Of a stretch of 64,000 nt of DNA, positions 37,017 through 46,058 are shown piece by piece. The position numbers and the translations under genes are program-made. The notes under the pieces were generated by a model, which searched no databases, was not told where the DNA came from, and saw only the letters and a list, made by a program, of their open reading frames with translations. How positions within the stretch are numbered: position 1 is the stretch's first letter; every line of letters begins with the position of its first letter. The DNA is taken from NCBI RefSeq assembly GCF_049389645.1, contig NZ_CP186540.1:1-64000 (forward strand). Reading direction: 5' to 3'. This stretch comes from Alkalibacterium sp049389645 (GTDB taxonomy: Bacteria; Bacillota; Bacilli; Lactobacillales; Carnobacteriaceae_A).

Positions 37017-37679
37017 TTGAATGGAGAGACTTTGTTGGAAGAATTAAAAGAAAACAGAGCTGCTGACCGGGCTATTCATATGAAAAGATACATGCGAGAC
37101 CAGTTTGAATTTTTAGGAATTCCTGCAACGAAAAGGCGTGAACTTGTACGACCTTATTTAAAATCGGCAAAAAAAGAAGCTTCTGTTGACTGGAATTTTT
37201 TGAATAGCTACTGGGAGCTGCCGTTTCGTGAGTGTCAGTATATTGCCAGTGATTACCTCTCATTGAAACAACATCAGTTGGTTCCATCAGATGTTGGAAA
37301 AATAAAAGCATTAGCTCTTAAAAAACCATGGTGGGATACGATCGATAGCTTGGATAAAGTCATTGGTGGATTAGCATTAAAGTATCCAGAACTTAATCAG
37401 ACGCTTTTAGAGTGGAGTGTCGATGAGAGTATCTGGTTGAGACGCATCGCCATCAATCACCAGCGCCACCGTAGAGACCAGACGGATACAGTTTTACTTG
37501 AACAAATTATTAAGAACAATTTAGGTAGTTCTGAATTCTTTATCAATAAAGCCATCGGATGGATATTACGAGATTATAGCAAGACGAATCCTGATTGGGT
37601 TTCTACTTTTATTGACCGTTATAAGGAGCAACTTCATCCACTCAGTATTCGTGAAGGCAGCAAGTATCTAAACAGATAA
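37017..37679 (+). CDS. AlkD-like DNA alkylation repair protein
   Basis: HEAT-like-repeat DNA glycosylase family that removes alkylated bases. About 220 residues, all-helical, with the family pattern LGIPATKRREL, FRECQYIASDYL, KKPWWDTIDSLDKVIGG, SIWLRRIAINHQ and FFINKAIGWILRDYSK. I choose TTG 37017 because GGAGGAG (37002-37008) is then 8 bases upstream; GTG 37008 overlaps that site. Monocistronic, followed by a terminator. Confidence 0.88.
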   Translation: MNGETLLEELKENRAADRAIHMKRYMRDQFEFLGIPATKRRELVRPYLKSAKKEASVDWNFLNSYWELPFRECQYIASDYLSLKQHQLVPSDVGKIKALALKKPWWDTIDSLDKVIGGLALKYPELNQTLLEWSVDESIWLRRIAINHQRHRRDQTDTVLLEQIIKNNLGSSEFFINKAIGWILRDYSKTNPDWVSTFIDRYKEQLHPLSIREGSKYLNR

Positions 37680-37691
37680 TAGCTCCATAGA

Positions 37692-37733
37692 TAAAATCCC
37701 ACCAGGTCTATCACCGACCGGATGGGATTTTTT
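37692..37733 (+). terminator. terminator after alkD-like gene
   Basis: AAAATCCCA...TGGGATTTTTT hairpin with internal GGTC/GACC pairing. Confidence 0.82.
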
Positions 37734-37746
37734 ATAATGATATCAG

Positions 37747-38550
37747 TTATACGAGTTTTTCTCGTATTTTTCCACTTAATTTATCAATAATTGTTACGAA
37801 CACAATAACGATGATAAGGATGACCCCTACATCTTCCCAATTACGTTGTTGTTGAGCGATCATCAATGGGACACCGATTCCGCCCGCTCCAACCAGTCCT
37901 AGTATGGTCGAGGCACGTACGTCAATTTCAAAACGGTAAATTGAGAAAGAGGCAAAATCCGGTAACACTTGAGGTAATACGCCGTACCAGATGGCTTGGA
38001 CCCGATTCCCGCCACTCGCTCGAATCGCATCCACCGTATTCATATCGATAGATTCAATCACTTCAGCATAAAATTTGCCAATCATCCCGATGGAATTGAT
38101 ACTGATTGCCATTACTCCCGGATAAGGTCCGACACCCAAGGCCGCAACGAATAAAATAGCGAATATGATCGAAGGAATCGCTCGAATTGCGTTCAATATT
38201 GCTTTGCCAATGTAATTGAAATGCCCGCCAATATTGCGAGACGCTAGAAAAGCAATCGGAATAGCAATGATTGAAGCCGCAACTCCTCCCGCATAAGCGA
38301 TTGCTATAGTTTCCAGTATTTCTGAAATGCGGACCGGGAATTTTTCCAAATACTCTACCGATGTAAAAGGTACGATAAACATACGGTACAAAATAACTAA
38401 AGGCGAAACGCGCGACCCTGGTATCGTCCAATCTTGACTCCAAAATGCGGATATATAGAAGAAAGCCAACAGGAAAACGATAATCGCCAACATGCGTTTG
38501 GTAGACTTATCTTTTTCTTTTTTTAAAGATATCTTTTTTTGGTCAGTCAT
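37747..38550 (-). CDS. phnE: phosphonate-type ABC transporter permease (PhnE), second copy
   Basis: 267 aa, six predicted helices. BPD-type EAA loop AIRASGGNRVQAIWYGVLPQ and the family ending ASTILGLVGAGGIGVPLM. Its ATG overlaps the stop of the first permease gene by one base (TAATG), so the two are co-translated and probably form a heterodimer. Substrate class (phosphonate, phosphite or phosphate ester) is inferred from family only. Last gene of the operon. Confidence 0.88.
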   Translation of the reverse strand: MTDQKKISLKKEKDKSTKRMLAIIVFLLAFFYISAFWSQDWTIPGSRVSPLVILYRMFIVPFTSVEYLEKFPVRISEILETIAIAYAGGVAASIIAIPIAFLASRNIGGHFNYIGKAILNAIRAIPSIIFAILFVAALGVGPYPGVMAISINSIGMIGKFYAEVIESIDMNTVDAIRASGGNRVQAIWYGVLPQVLPDFASFSIYRFEIDVRASTILGLVGAGGIGVPLMIAQQQRNWEDVGVILIIVIVFVTIIDKLSGKIREKLV

Positions 38551-39359
38551 TACTCTAAATACCCCCTTACTTTGTTACTAACAAAATCAATAATTGTGAT
38601 GGTGATAAATAATACCAGCAAAATCATGGACAGACGGTCATATCGGAAGAATTTCATGTTCCTATTCAACAACTGACCGATCCCCCCAGCTCCAATGAAA
38701 CCTAGAACGACAGAAGCTTTCACATTCATCTCAAGTACATACAGAGTATAAGATGCATAATAAGGTAAGATTTGTGGTATTACACCATACCGGATGATCT
38801 GCAGTTTATTCCCACCACTTGCCATAATGGCATCCAACGGCCCTTGGTTAATACCTTCGGTTGTTTCACTTAACATTTTCGCTAAAATACCTGATGAGAA
38901 TATCGTTAATGCAACAATGCCCGAAACAGAACCCATTCCCATAAATGCAACCACTATAATAGCGAGGATAATATCCGGAATCGTTCTAAAAAAATTTAAC
39001 AACGTACGAACTAGACGATAATAATAAGGTTTTTTATTGATGTTATTCGAAGCCAAAAAAGTCAGAGGTAATGCAATGATTGCTGCAAAGGTTGTAGAAA
39101 GTAGCGCAATGTTCCATGTTTCCACTAAGTACTTAAAGCTGGTGGAGAAGTAACCCCAGTCTGGTGGTAGTAAGTCAGTAAAAACCATGTTCCATAGGAT
39201 GCCTAAGCCTCTAATCAAACTTATTGGATCAGCCTCGGTTCTGTACAAGGCGGCTAAATACATTAAGACGACAACAATTAATACGATGATTGTTTTAGCT
39301 ACAAAGTGACGCGAAACAATATGGATTTTTCCATCAGATCGTGATGCTTTATTCGCCAT
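38550..39359 (-). CDS. phnE: phosphonate-type ABC transporter permease (PhnE), first copy
   Basis: Start set at ATG 39359 (MANKASRSDGKIHIV), which overlaps the end of phnC and has GAGGGG upstream; a longer frame would run back across phnC. About 269 aa with six helices and the loop AIMASGGNKLQIIRYGVIPQ, then ASVVLGFIGAGGIGQLL. It is a paralogue of the downstream permease. Operon order phnC-phnE-phnE. Confidence 0.88.
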   Translation of the reverse strand: MANKASRSDGKIHIVSRHFVAKTIIVLIVVVLMYLAALYRTEADPISLIRGLGILWNMVFTDLLPPDWGYFSTSFKYLVETWNIALLSTTFAAIIALPLTFLASNNINKKPYYYRLVRTLLNFFRTIPDIILAIIVVAFMGMGSVSGIVALTIFSSGILAKMLSETTEGINQGPLDAIMASGGNKLQIIRYGVIPQILPYYASYTLYVLEMNVKASVVLGFIGAGGIGQLLNRNMKFFRYDRLSMILLVLFITITIIDFVSNKVRGYLE

Positions 39360-40137
39360 CGGCCTCATCCCCTCGCTTATCATCTTCGCGAATTGGACGA
39401 TCATATATTTGTTCAAAGGTTTCTTCCGTGACGTCAGAAATGGGACCATCAAAGACAATTTCACCATCACGCATGCCGATGATACGATCCGCATATTCCA
39501 TCGCCATATCGATAAAGTGCAAGTTTACGATTGTAGTTAAATTATCCTCTTTGGATATGCGTCGCAAGTCTTTCATCACCATATGAGAAGTTGGGGGATC
39601 CAGAGAAGCTACGGGCTCGTCAGCTAAAATCACTTTGGGTTGTTGCGTGGCTACTCGTGCAATGCTGACACGCTGTTGTTGTCCGCCACTTAACTGATCG
39701 GCACGTACATAAGCTTTTTCTTTAATCCCTACACGTTCCAAATTATCCATGGCTAACTTTAAATCCTTTTGCGGAAAAATACCGAGCAAACTTTTTAATG
39801 TCCCAGTATGCCCCAAACGCCCAGCCATTACATTACGTAAAACGGATAGACGCTTTACCAAGTTGTAATCCTGAAAAATCATACCCACTTTAGTACGCAG
39901 AGAACGCAGACGATTATCTCTTAGATACGTCACATCTTCCCCATCCACCAACAATTGACCTGAGGTAGGGTCAGTCAGCCGGTTGATACAGCGAATCAAT
40001 GTTGATTTACCGGCCCCAGAGAGACCTACGATAACAACAAATTCACCTTGTTCAATCTTCAAATTGATTTTTTTTAATGCTTCAAGTCCATTGGGATACG
40101 TCAGCGAAATATTTTTAAATTCTATCATGTAAGTCAT
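39349..40137 (-). CDS. phnC: phosphonate-type ABC transporter ATP-binding protein (PhnC)
   Basis: 262 aa. Walker A GLSGAGKSTLIRC, Q-loop MIFQDYNLVKRLSV, signature LSGGQQQRVSIAR, Walker B VILADEPVASLD, H-loop NLHFIDMA. The NLV and spacing pattern is that of PhnC. ATG 40137. No phnD-type binding protein or C-P lyase gene is in the window, so the importer is incomplete here; a binding protein may be encoded elsewhere. Confidence 0.9.
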   Translation of the reverse strand: MTYMIEFKNISLTYPNGLEALKKINLKIEQGEFVVIVGLSGAGKSTLIRCINRLTDPTSGQLLVDGEDVTYLRDNRLRSLRTKVGMIFQDYNLVKRLSVLRNVMAGRLGHTGTLKSLLGIFPQKDLKLAMDNLERVGIKEKAYVRADQLSGGQQQRVSIARVATQQPKVILADEPVASLDPPTSHMVMKDLRRISKEDNLTTIVNLHFIDMAMEYADRIIGMRDGEIVFDGPISDVTEETFEQIYDRPIREDDKRGDEADGE

Positions 40138-40199
40138 TCCTGATTCCTTTCAACTAGTTAATTACGATTTAGATCGATTCATTAATTATGTACAGATTG

Positions 40200-40229
40200 A
40201 GTATACACCTGTCGAAACATGTATATCAA
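40200..40229 (-). promoter_or_regulatory. likely promoter of phnC-phnE-phnE
   Basis: On the minus strand TTGATA (40224-40229), 18-bp spacer, TATACT (40200-40205), about 60 bp upstream of phnC. I saw no clear Pho box. Confidence 0.5.
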
Positions 40230-40591
40230 TACGCACAGTGAAAGGAGCCCCATCATTCACGAAAAAGATTTTCTTTAACGATGATCATCCCTGGTACTAT
40301 TTTAATGAAGGGAAGAGCTGGGACAGATATCTCAGCCTTTCACTTCATTTTATTAACAAAATGATTACCTCTAGATAACTATTCAAAACATACAAGAAAT
40401 CGCAGTAATAAAAGTAAAAGTACCGTGTTGAAAAACTTGTCAGACACCAAATTACGAGAGGTGCACGCCTCAAACAATTAAACAACTTGAAAAATGACTT
40501 GATTTTCTCGTACCAGACACTTAAAGTAAACAAGTGACTATACCGAAATCCTTGGGACAGAGGCAGCAGGTACATTTCGCCTTCCCCTTTC
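40230..40591. other. gene-poor stretch with a decayed hairpin element
   Basis: No supported gene. 40308-40345 forms a long bulged hairpin (TGAAG, GAA, GCTG, GA arms with loop CAGATA) of the GGGACA type also seen at 41318 and 49981. A 46-codon GTG frame (40238-40378) crosses it but has no ribosome site. The rest looks like remnant sequence leading to the degenerate tRNA. Confidence 0.4.
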
Positions 40592-40663
40592 GCCTGCCTT
40601 GCTCAGTCGGTAGAACACATCCCTCGTAAAGAAGAAGTCGTCAGTTCGAATCTGGCAGATGTC
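40592..40663 (+). pseudogene. degenerate tRNA-Thr-like sequence
   Basis: The D-loop (GCTCAGTCGGTAGAAC), anticodon loop CTCGTAA (anticodon CGT, threonine) and intact T-arm GTCAGTTCGAATCTGGC are recognisable. The acceptor arms (GCCTGCC and AGATGTC) do not pair, the D-stem has one mismatch and the anticodon stem two. It is a broken tRNA copy, not a working gene, and stands just before the GC-richer gene at 40706. Confidence 0.72.
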
Positions 40664-40705
40664 ATCGTATTTTAAAAAAATCACTGTAATCGAGAGGGAA
40701 TCATC

Positions 40706-41308
40706 ATGCCAATCGTCTATCTAATTGAAACCAACAATCAAACAGTACTTAGTCAAGGCATCCGCCTATTCAGCCGGTATCCTTATAATCATTTGTCCAT
40801 ATCCTTGGACGCATCCTTATCCGAGGTCTACAGCTTTGGACGGCGCCAACCGATAAATCCGCTCATGGCTGGTTTCGCAAAAGAAGACTTCAGTCATCCC
40901 TTTTATAAAGAGTCCAGCGGTCGGGTATATGCCCTCCAGGTCAGCGACCAGGAATGGCAAATAATTCACACGCACCTTCAGTCTTTTGAATTGAATCCTT
41001 TTGACTGGCATTACAATTTGCTAGGCTTGCTACCTGCTTACTTTCAGTATTCATGGGAACGGCCTGATCATTTCTTTTGTTCAGAATTCGTGGCAACACT
41101 CTTACAGTCCGCAGGTGTCTTGTCCCCTTACAATCGTCCGAACCTGATGCATCCCAGAGATGTTATCGAATCGGTTCACTCGATTTGTGTCTATGACGGA
41201 CACTTGCAATTGTATCCTGGATTGATTCAAGCTATATCGAGTACCCCTCCTTCCGAGCGGCGTTACTTCAGACCGATCCAGTATGTGTATCGGCAATTCA
41301 TCCATTAA
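40706..41308 (+). CDS. permuted papain-fold (NlpC/P60-like, YiiX/DUF830 type) protein
   Basis: 200-residue protein of unknown substrate. The permuted order of catalytic residues is visible: histidine first in YNHLSISLD (about residue 28), cysteine later in FFCSEFVATLL (about 116). In this superfamily members act as amidases, peptidases or lipid-processing enzymes. No signal peptide or membrane helix. Codon choice is visibly richer in G and C than its neighbours, and a broken tRNA lies 40 bp upstream, which together suggest acquired DNA. ATG 40706 after GAGAGGG. Confidence 0.65.
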   Translation: MPIVYLIETNNQTVLSQGIRLFSRYPYNHLSISLDASLSEVYSFGRRQPINPLMAGFAKEDFSHPFYKESSGRVYALQVSDQEWQIIHTHLQSFELNPFDWHYNLLGLLPAYFQYSWERPDHFFCSEFVATLLQSAGVLSPYNRPNLMHPRDVIESVHSICVYDGHLQLYPGLIQAISSTPPSERRYFRPIQYVYRQFIH

Positions 41309-41317
41309 TATTCATAG

Positions 41318-41351
41318 AAAAAGGCCGGGACAAAAGCCCCAGCCTTTTTTG
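41318..41351 (+). terminator. terminator after the papain-fold gene
   Basis: AAAAAGGC-CGGG, loop, CCC-CA-GCCTTTTTT: hairpin of the dispersed GGGACA type with a T tract. Confidence 0.78.
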
Positions 41352-41448
41352 CATTTTCTGAATGGTTTTTCATAAACAAGTTCCAAAAGCAGACTCACCG
41401 TCCACTCTCTTTTTACAACTAATAGAATCGCAGGATACGTCTTGATTC

Positions 41449-42234
41449 TTATATATTATGAATATCCATTTGTGGATAAGGGATAGAAATTTTTTCTCGG
41501 TCAAAGGTTGTTTTGACTTCTTCTATTAAATCAAAATGGACCACCCAATAATTTTCTGTTTTCGTCCAAACTCTAACCGTGTATTCGACCGCACTGTCTC
41601 CGTGTCCGGATAGACGAATAAAAGGTTCTGGATCCTTTAATATCAATGTGTGTTTAGCGATGATGCCTTCAAGCGTTTGAATAACATGATGATTGTCTTC
41701 TTCATAACCCACACCAAAAGTAAAATCAACACGACGTGTATCGTGTACTGAATAATTTACGATCCCTGAATTAGACAAGTTTCCATTTGGGATGTAGACC
41801 ATTTTATTATCTGGTGTGATCAATTCTGTATACAGGATTTGAATGGCTTTAACCGTTCCATCATATCCAGCTCCTTCAATATAGTCCCCTACTTTAAATG
41901 GACGCATAGTCAGCAGCAATACTCCGCCAGCCAGGTTAGATAATGATCCCTGAAAAGCCAAACCTAAGGCCAAGCCAAATGATCCCAGTATAGCCACAAA
42001 CGAGGCCGTTGGTATACCTAATATACCAATGAGGCTTACAATCAATAATACGTTCAGACCTATACTTACTATCGACATCAAGAACGGTTTTAAACTTTCA
42101 TCTAGCTTAGACCGGCTAATCTGACTGCCAATTAATTTAACGATCACTTTGATAACTATTAGACCGACCAGTAAAGTGATGATAGCTAATGCGATGGGTT
42201 TTACTATTTCTACCATAAGATTAATCCAATCCAA
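41449..42234 (-). CDS. small-conductance mechanosensitive channel MscS family
   Basis: 261 aa. Three N-terminal helices (about 8-30, 48-70, 75-100); the third carries the glycine/alanine pattern GSFGLALGLAFQGSLSNLAGG that lines the pore. Beta domain with RPFKVGDYIE and YIPNGNLSNSGIVNYS, then an alpha-beta C-terminal domain. Opens on membrane stretch to release solutes at osmotic downshock. Start TTG 42234 behind AAGGAGAGAG. Fits the osmotic-stress gene set nearby. Confidence 0.9.
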   Translation of the reverse strand: MDWINLMVEIVKPIALAIITLLVGLIVIKVIVKLIGSQISRSKLDESLKPFLMSIVSIGLNVLLIVSLIGILGIPTASFVAILGSFGLALGLAFQGSLSNLAGGVLLLTMRPFKVGDYIEGAGYDGTVKAIQILYTELITPDNKMVYIPNGNLSNSGIVNYSVHDTRRVDFTFGVGYEEDNHHVIQTLEGIIAKHTLILKDPEPFIRLSGHGDSAVEYTVRVWTKTENYWVVHFDLIEEVKTTFDREKISIPYPQMDIHNI

Positions 42235-42550
42235 TTCTACTCTCTCCTTTTAAACTATGTACTTTAAAATCAGTTTCTTTCCCATCATAACATACGATTT
42301 CAGTCTTTAATAAGAAAAGTGAGGTAAAGCGGATGACACATCTTCCCTTCCAGAGTTAAACTATTTATAAAAGCCCTTAATATTGTTTGCAATTCGGTTG
42401 TGCACTAGGTATTATAATAGAGTCTCGTTTTTAAGTTTACAAAAGTAAGCTATACGGATACTGATTTCGGAAAAAAATCTTTATCTAGGGCCTTTAACCC
42501 TATGACGCATTTCTTTTCTTAGGAAAAGACAATTAAAGGAGAGATTTCTT

Positions 42551-43942
42551 ATGACTATTATAGGAATAGTTAGTGTGTTAATTGCATTTGTCCTCACACT
42601 TTTCGGGTTATGGAAACTTCAACAAAAACATGTTAAGTTTTCTACACGCGTATTTATCGGATTAGGTGCAGGAATTATTTTTGGTGGAGCCTTACAACTC
42701 TTATTTGGAACAGAAAGTAACATTACAGTTGGAGCAATGGAATGGATCAATGTCGTAGGAAACGGCTATGTAGCCTTCTTACAAATGCTGATCATGCCAT
42801 TGGTTTTCGTTTCAATTATTGGAGCGTTCACCAAGATTCAAGGAAGTAAAGATTTAGGTAAAATCAGCTCATCCGTTTTAATTACCTTGATCGCTACAAC
42901 AGCCGTAGCTGCTTTAATCGGTGTGTTAAGTATCATGGCCTTCAATTTAGACGGGGCGGAATTTGTTCAAGGAGAACAAGAAAGTGCGCGTATTGAACAG
43001 TTACAGGAAAGTCAGGCAACTGTCGAAGAATCAACAATCCCTGAACAGTTGATAAATTTCATTCCTCGTAACGTTTTCTCGGATCTATCCAACTCAAGAA
43101 GCACAAGTACCATTGCTGTTGTTGTTTTCTCAGCCTTTGTGGGAGTTGCCTATCTGGGTATAAAACGAAAAGATCCGGAACAAGCAGAGACTTTTAAAAA
43201 CATCATTGATAGCTTGTATGCTATTGTCATGCGAATCGTCACTTTAGTTCTGCGCTTATCCCCTTATGGTATATTCGCCTTGATGACTAAAGCTATTGCG
43301 ACAAGCAATTTCCAAGCGCTATTGAATTTAGGACTTTTCGTCATAGCATCTTATGTGGCAATCGGTGTTATGTTTATTATTCACTTAATTATATTAGCCG
43401 GATATAAAGTCAATCCAATCACTTATGTAAAAAAAGTATGGCCCGTTCTCAGTTTCGCTTTCACTTCACGTTCGAGCGCTGGAACATTGCCTTTAAATAT
43501 TGAAACACAAACAAAAGTATTAGGTGTCGATCATGCTTCCGCAAACTTTGCCGGAACCTTTGGCTTATCCATCGGTCAAAATGGATGTGCTGGAATCTTT
43601 CCAGCTACACTTGTGGCTATTATTGCGCCAACGGTGGGTATCGATATCACCAATCCAATGTATATCCTGACTATTATGGCTGTTGTTGCAATCAGTTCAT
43701 TCGGTGTCGCCGGTGTTGGTGGCGGTGCAACCTTTGCAGCTTTGATCGTTTTAGGCTCATTGGGTCTCCCTATCTCAATCGTTGGTTTAGTCATCTCCGT
43801 TGAACCGATCATCGATATGGCACGAACGTTCTTAAATGTTAATGACAGTATTGTCGCAGGTATTATTTCATCTAAAACCATCAAACAGTTTGATGAATCC
43901 ATGATGAACGACAAAGATCTTGTGCTACAAGTAGAAATTTAA
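42551..43942 (+). CDS. L-cystine:cation symporter (TcyP type, DAACS family)
   Basis: 463 residues with 8-10 membrane segments. The N-terminal half is close in pattern to Bacillus TcyP (LQQKHVKFSTRVF, GNGYVAFLQMLIMPLVFVSIIGAFTKI). The transport core has TSRSSAGTLPLNIETQ, FAGTFGLSIGQNGCAGIFPA and the glycine motif VGGGATFAALIVLGSLGLP. Imports cystine for sulfur supply. ATG after AAAGGAGAG. The 315-bp upstream region holds a TATAAT (42413-42418) without a good -35 and a small TTTTC/GAAAA hairpin just before the ribosome site. Confidence 0.87.
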   Translation: MTIIGIVSVLIAFVLTLFGLWKLQQKHVKFSTRVFIGLGAGIIFGGALQLLFGTESNITVGAMEWINVVGNGYVAFLQMLIMPLVFVSIIGAFTKIQGSKDLGKISSSVLITLIATTAVAALIGVLSIMAFNLDGAEFVQGEQESARIEQLQESQATVEESTIPEQLINFIPRNVFSDLSNSRSTSTIAVVVFSAFVGVAYLGIKRKDPEQAETFKNIIDSLYAIVMRIVTLVLRLSPYGIFALMTKAIATSNFQALLNLGLFVIASYVAIGVMFIIHLIILAGYKVNPITYVKKVWPVLSFAFTSRSSAGTLPLNIETQTKVLGVDHASANFAGTFGLSIGQNGCAGIFPATLVAIIAPTVGIDITNPMYILTIMAVVAISSFGVAGVGGGATFAALIVLGSLGLPISIVGLVISVEPIIDMARTFLNVNDSIVAGIISSKTIKQFDESMMNDKDLVLQVEI

Positions 43943-43955
43943 ATTTAATTTAATT

Positions 43956-43992
43956 AAAAAGCAGGTATCATTTAGTTGATACCTGCTTTTTA
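43956..43992 (+). terminator. terminator after the cystine symporter gene
   Basis: Perfect 15-bp stem AAAAAGCAGGTATCA / TGATACCTGCTTTTT. Confidence 0.93.
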
Positions 43993-44082
43993 TACGTAAT
44001 ATTTCAATAACATGAAGCTATTAATTTTTTTATTTGATCTGTCGAAATACCTATCAGCAATTTAAATATAGAAGCTAGAATT

Positions 44083-44147
44083 CTTGTTTATTTATTTACA
44101 TCATCAGAAATAAGTGCATGAAAACAAGCAGTTATTTCTGATTTTTT
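44083..44147 (+). promoter_or_regulatory. terminator-like leader hairpin upstream of the Na+/H+ antiporter gene
   Basis: Perfect 11-bp stem ATCAGAAATAA (44103-44113) / TTATTTCTGAT (44132-44142) followed by a T run. CTTGTTT (44083-44089) is complementary to AAACAAG (44122-44128) inside the hairpin loop, so the two pairings would compete. Possible attenuator or small RNA end; no promoter upstream was identified with confidence. Confidence 0.45.
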
Positions 44148-44248
44148 AAATTTTTACAATACTCTATTTTCTTTTAGTCACTTAATAAAAAGTATGGTAC
44201 TATTATTTAATCGTTAATATGATATTATTTTGAAAAAGGAGTGAGAAT

Positions 44249-45565
44249 TTGTTATTAAACCCTGTTATCATCTCAGTTATTGTCATGGTGTCATTATCCC
44301 TGCTGAGACTTAATGTATTACTCGCTTTAATTATTGCGGCTTTAGTAGGCGGTCTAGCTGCAGATATGACATTGATTGAAACCATGGAAGTCCTACTTGG
44401 TGGTATGGGCGGAAATGCAGAAACGGCACTCAATTATATCTTATTAGGTGCTCTCGCTGCTGCAATTGAAAAAACCGGTGCCGCAACCATCATTACTCAG
44501 AAATTATCAAAGAGTATGAAAGGAACGGGAAAATCTTTAGTCTTTATCATTGCCTTCATCAGTATTTTTTCTCAGAATTTGATCCCGGTGCACATTGCAT
44601 TTATTCCTATACTGATCCCACCGCTAATCATGATAATGAATAAACTGAAGATTGACAGAAGAGCTGTCGCTTCCGCTTTAACTTTCGGATTAAAAGCACC
44701 GTATGTTGCTCTTCCGGTCGGTTACGGCTTGATTTTCCATAATATCATTCGTGATGAGATGGCTTCAAGCGGACTAGAGCTTGTAGACGGTGAAGTATGG
44801 CACGTCATGTGGATTCCTGGCCTTGCCATGGTCATAGGCCTTTTGGTAGCTGTTTTGATTACATACCGAAAACCCCGTGAATACAGAGATAGTGAAGAAT
44901 CTGGGTTCAAGTTTGGGTTCAAGCACCTGGAGTCAGAAGAAGTTACGTTTAATAAAGACCATGCTTTCGCCATAGCCGGCGCGGTAGCTGCCTTGGTTGT
45001 ACAGTTATGGTTAGGCTCTTTAGTCTTAGGTGCAATACTAGGCTTATTCATCATGCTTGTCGGCGGAGCTATTAGATGGTCCAGTATCGATGTCATGATG
45101 AAAAGCGGTATAAACATGATGGGCTTTATTGCCTTTGTCATGCTCGTCGCCTCAGGTTACGCAGATGTCATTCGATCAACGGGTGGTGTAGAGACCCTCG
45201 TTGAATCAGTAATAGGGGTAATTGGTGGTAACCAGCTAATTGCCGCTACCGGTATGATTGTATTGGGACTGCTGATTACTATGGGTATCGGTACTTCTTT
45301 CGGTACCATCCCAATTATTGCTGCCATTTACGTTCCCCTGGCATTAGAACTAGGATTCAGTCCAATGGCAACGGTGCTCTTAATTGGTTCTGCTGCAGCC
45401 TTGGGTGACGCTGGATCTCCAGCATCTGACAGCACGCTCGGCCCTTCTGCCGGTCTCAGTGTTGACGGACAGCATGACCATATCTGGGACACGTGTGTAC
45501 CAACCTTTATGCACTATAATATTCCCATAATGATATTCGGTATCATCGGAGCGCTCATTTTATAG
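44249..45565 (+). CDS. Na+/H+ antiporter family protein (YuiF type)
   Basis: 438 aa, about 11-12 membrane helices, no large soluble domain. Related to the YuiF/NhaC-like ion-transporter group: IFSQNLIPVHIAFIPILIPPL, FGLKAPYVALPVGYGLIFHN, GIGTSFGTIPIIAAIYVP and the conserved ALGDAGSPASDSTLGPSAG. Function is probably sodium or organic acid exchange for proton; direction and ion are inferred from the family. Start TTG 44249 after AAAAGGAG. Confidence 0.82.
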   Translation: MLLNPVIISVIVMVSLSLLRLNVLLALIIAALVGGLAADMTLIETMEVLLGGMGGNAETALNYILLGALAAAIEKTGAATIITQKLSKSMKGTGKSLVFIIAFISIFSQNLIPVHIAFIPILIPPLIMIMNKLKIDRRAVASALTFGLKAPYVALPVGYGLIFHNIIRDEMASSGLELVDGEVWHVMWIPGLAMVIGLLVAVLITYRKPREYRDSEESGFKFGFKHLESEEVTFNKDHAFAIAGAVAALVVQLWLGSLVLGAILGLFIMLVGGAIRWSSIDVMMKSGINMMGFIAFVMLVASGYADVIRSTGGVETLVESVIGVIGGNQLIAATGMIVLGLLITMGIGTSFGTIPIIAAIYVPLALELGFSPMATVLLIGSAAALGDAGSPASDSTLGPSAGLSVDGQHDHIWDTCVPTFMHYNIPIMIFGIIGALIL

Positions 45566-45620
45566 TTTGACATCTATTTAAGTTGTTAGCAGATATATAC
45601 GATATTTACAGTGTAGCAAT

Positions 45621-45664
45621 AAAAAGCTCTAGAAGACTTGTATCCAAGTCTTCTAGAGCTTTTT
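45621..45664 (+). terminator. terminator after the antiporter gene
   Basis: Perfect 20-bp stem (arm starting AAAAAGCTCTAGAAGACTTG) with loop TATC. Confidence 0.94.
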
Positions 45665-45738
45665 ATGTTATCTTTTCCAGAATCACTAGCTTCAATATCA
45701 AAGTTTAAAATATAGTTAATTTAAACACATATGAACCT

Positions 45739-46047
45739 TCAAGCAAGTAGTGCATAGCCCACAGAAACAAACATCATCAGAATCATCGTGGTAATGAAAT
45801 GCACACCAAGTATACTTAAGTAATATTCATTCTTTTTTTTAGTAATCTTCATCCATTCAACGATCTGAAAAGATATGAGAAAACTCATCAATCCTAATGC
45901 AACCAATACATAGTTGTGAGACTCAACTGCAGTAAAAGCGAAACGTTCCCTTATTACTGCTCTGATCAATGGCATCAAACTACCTATCATCGCTATCATA
46001 AACGTAGCAGCAAAGTTCAGTTTATTCCGGTTCTTATTCAATAGCAC
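45739..46047 (-). CDS. small membrane protein, three predicted helices
   Basis: 102 residues, not assigned to a family. Helices about 11-31, 47-64 and 77-100; a basic loop KITKKKNE near 68-75. Start GTG 46047 after AGGAGCGGG, a strong site. 11 bp after another small membrane gene, so the pair is probably one transcript and the products may work together. Function unknown. Confidence 0.68.
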   Translation of the reverse strand: MLLNKNRNKLNFAATFMIAMIGSLMPLIRAVIRERFAFTAVESHNYVLVALGLMSFLISFQIVEWMKITKKKNEYYLSILGVHFITTMILMMFVSVGYALLA

Positions 46048-46058
46048 ACTTCCCGCTC

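Noticed and set aside
40238..40378. 46-codon GTG frame with a protein-like reading (KKIFFNDDHPWYYFNEG)
   Set aside because: No ribosome site, and its 3' half coincides with a hairpin element seen elsewhere.
40345..40575. 76-codon leftward frame rich in Phe, Tyr and Leu
   Set aside because: AT-rich sequence, no Shine-Dalgarno site, no family resemblance; ends in a remnant region.
42235..42550. S-box or T-box leader before the cystine symporter
   Set aside because: No conserved T-box sequence or SAM-riboswitch core could be recognised; only a small hairpin and an isolated -10.
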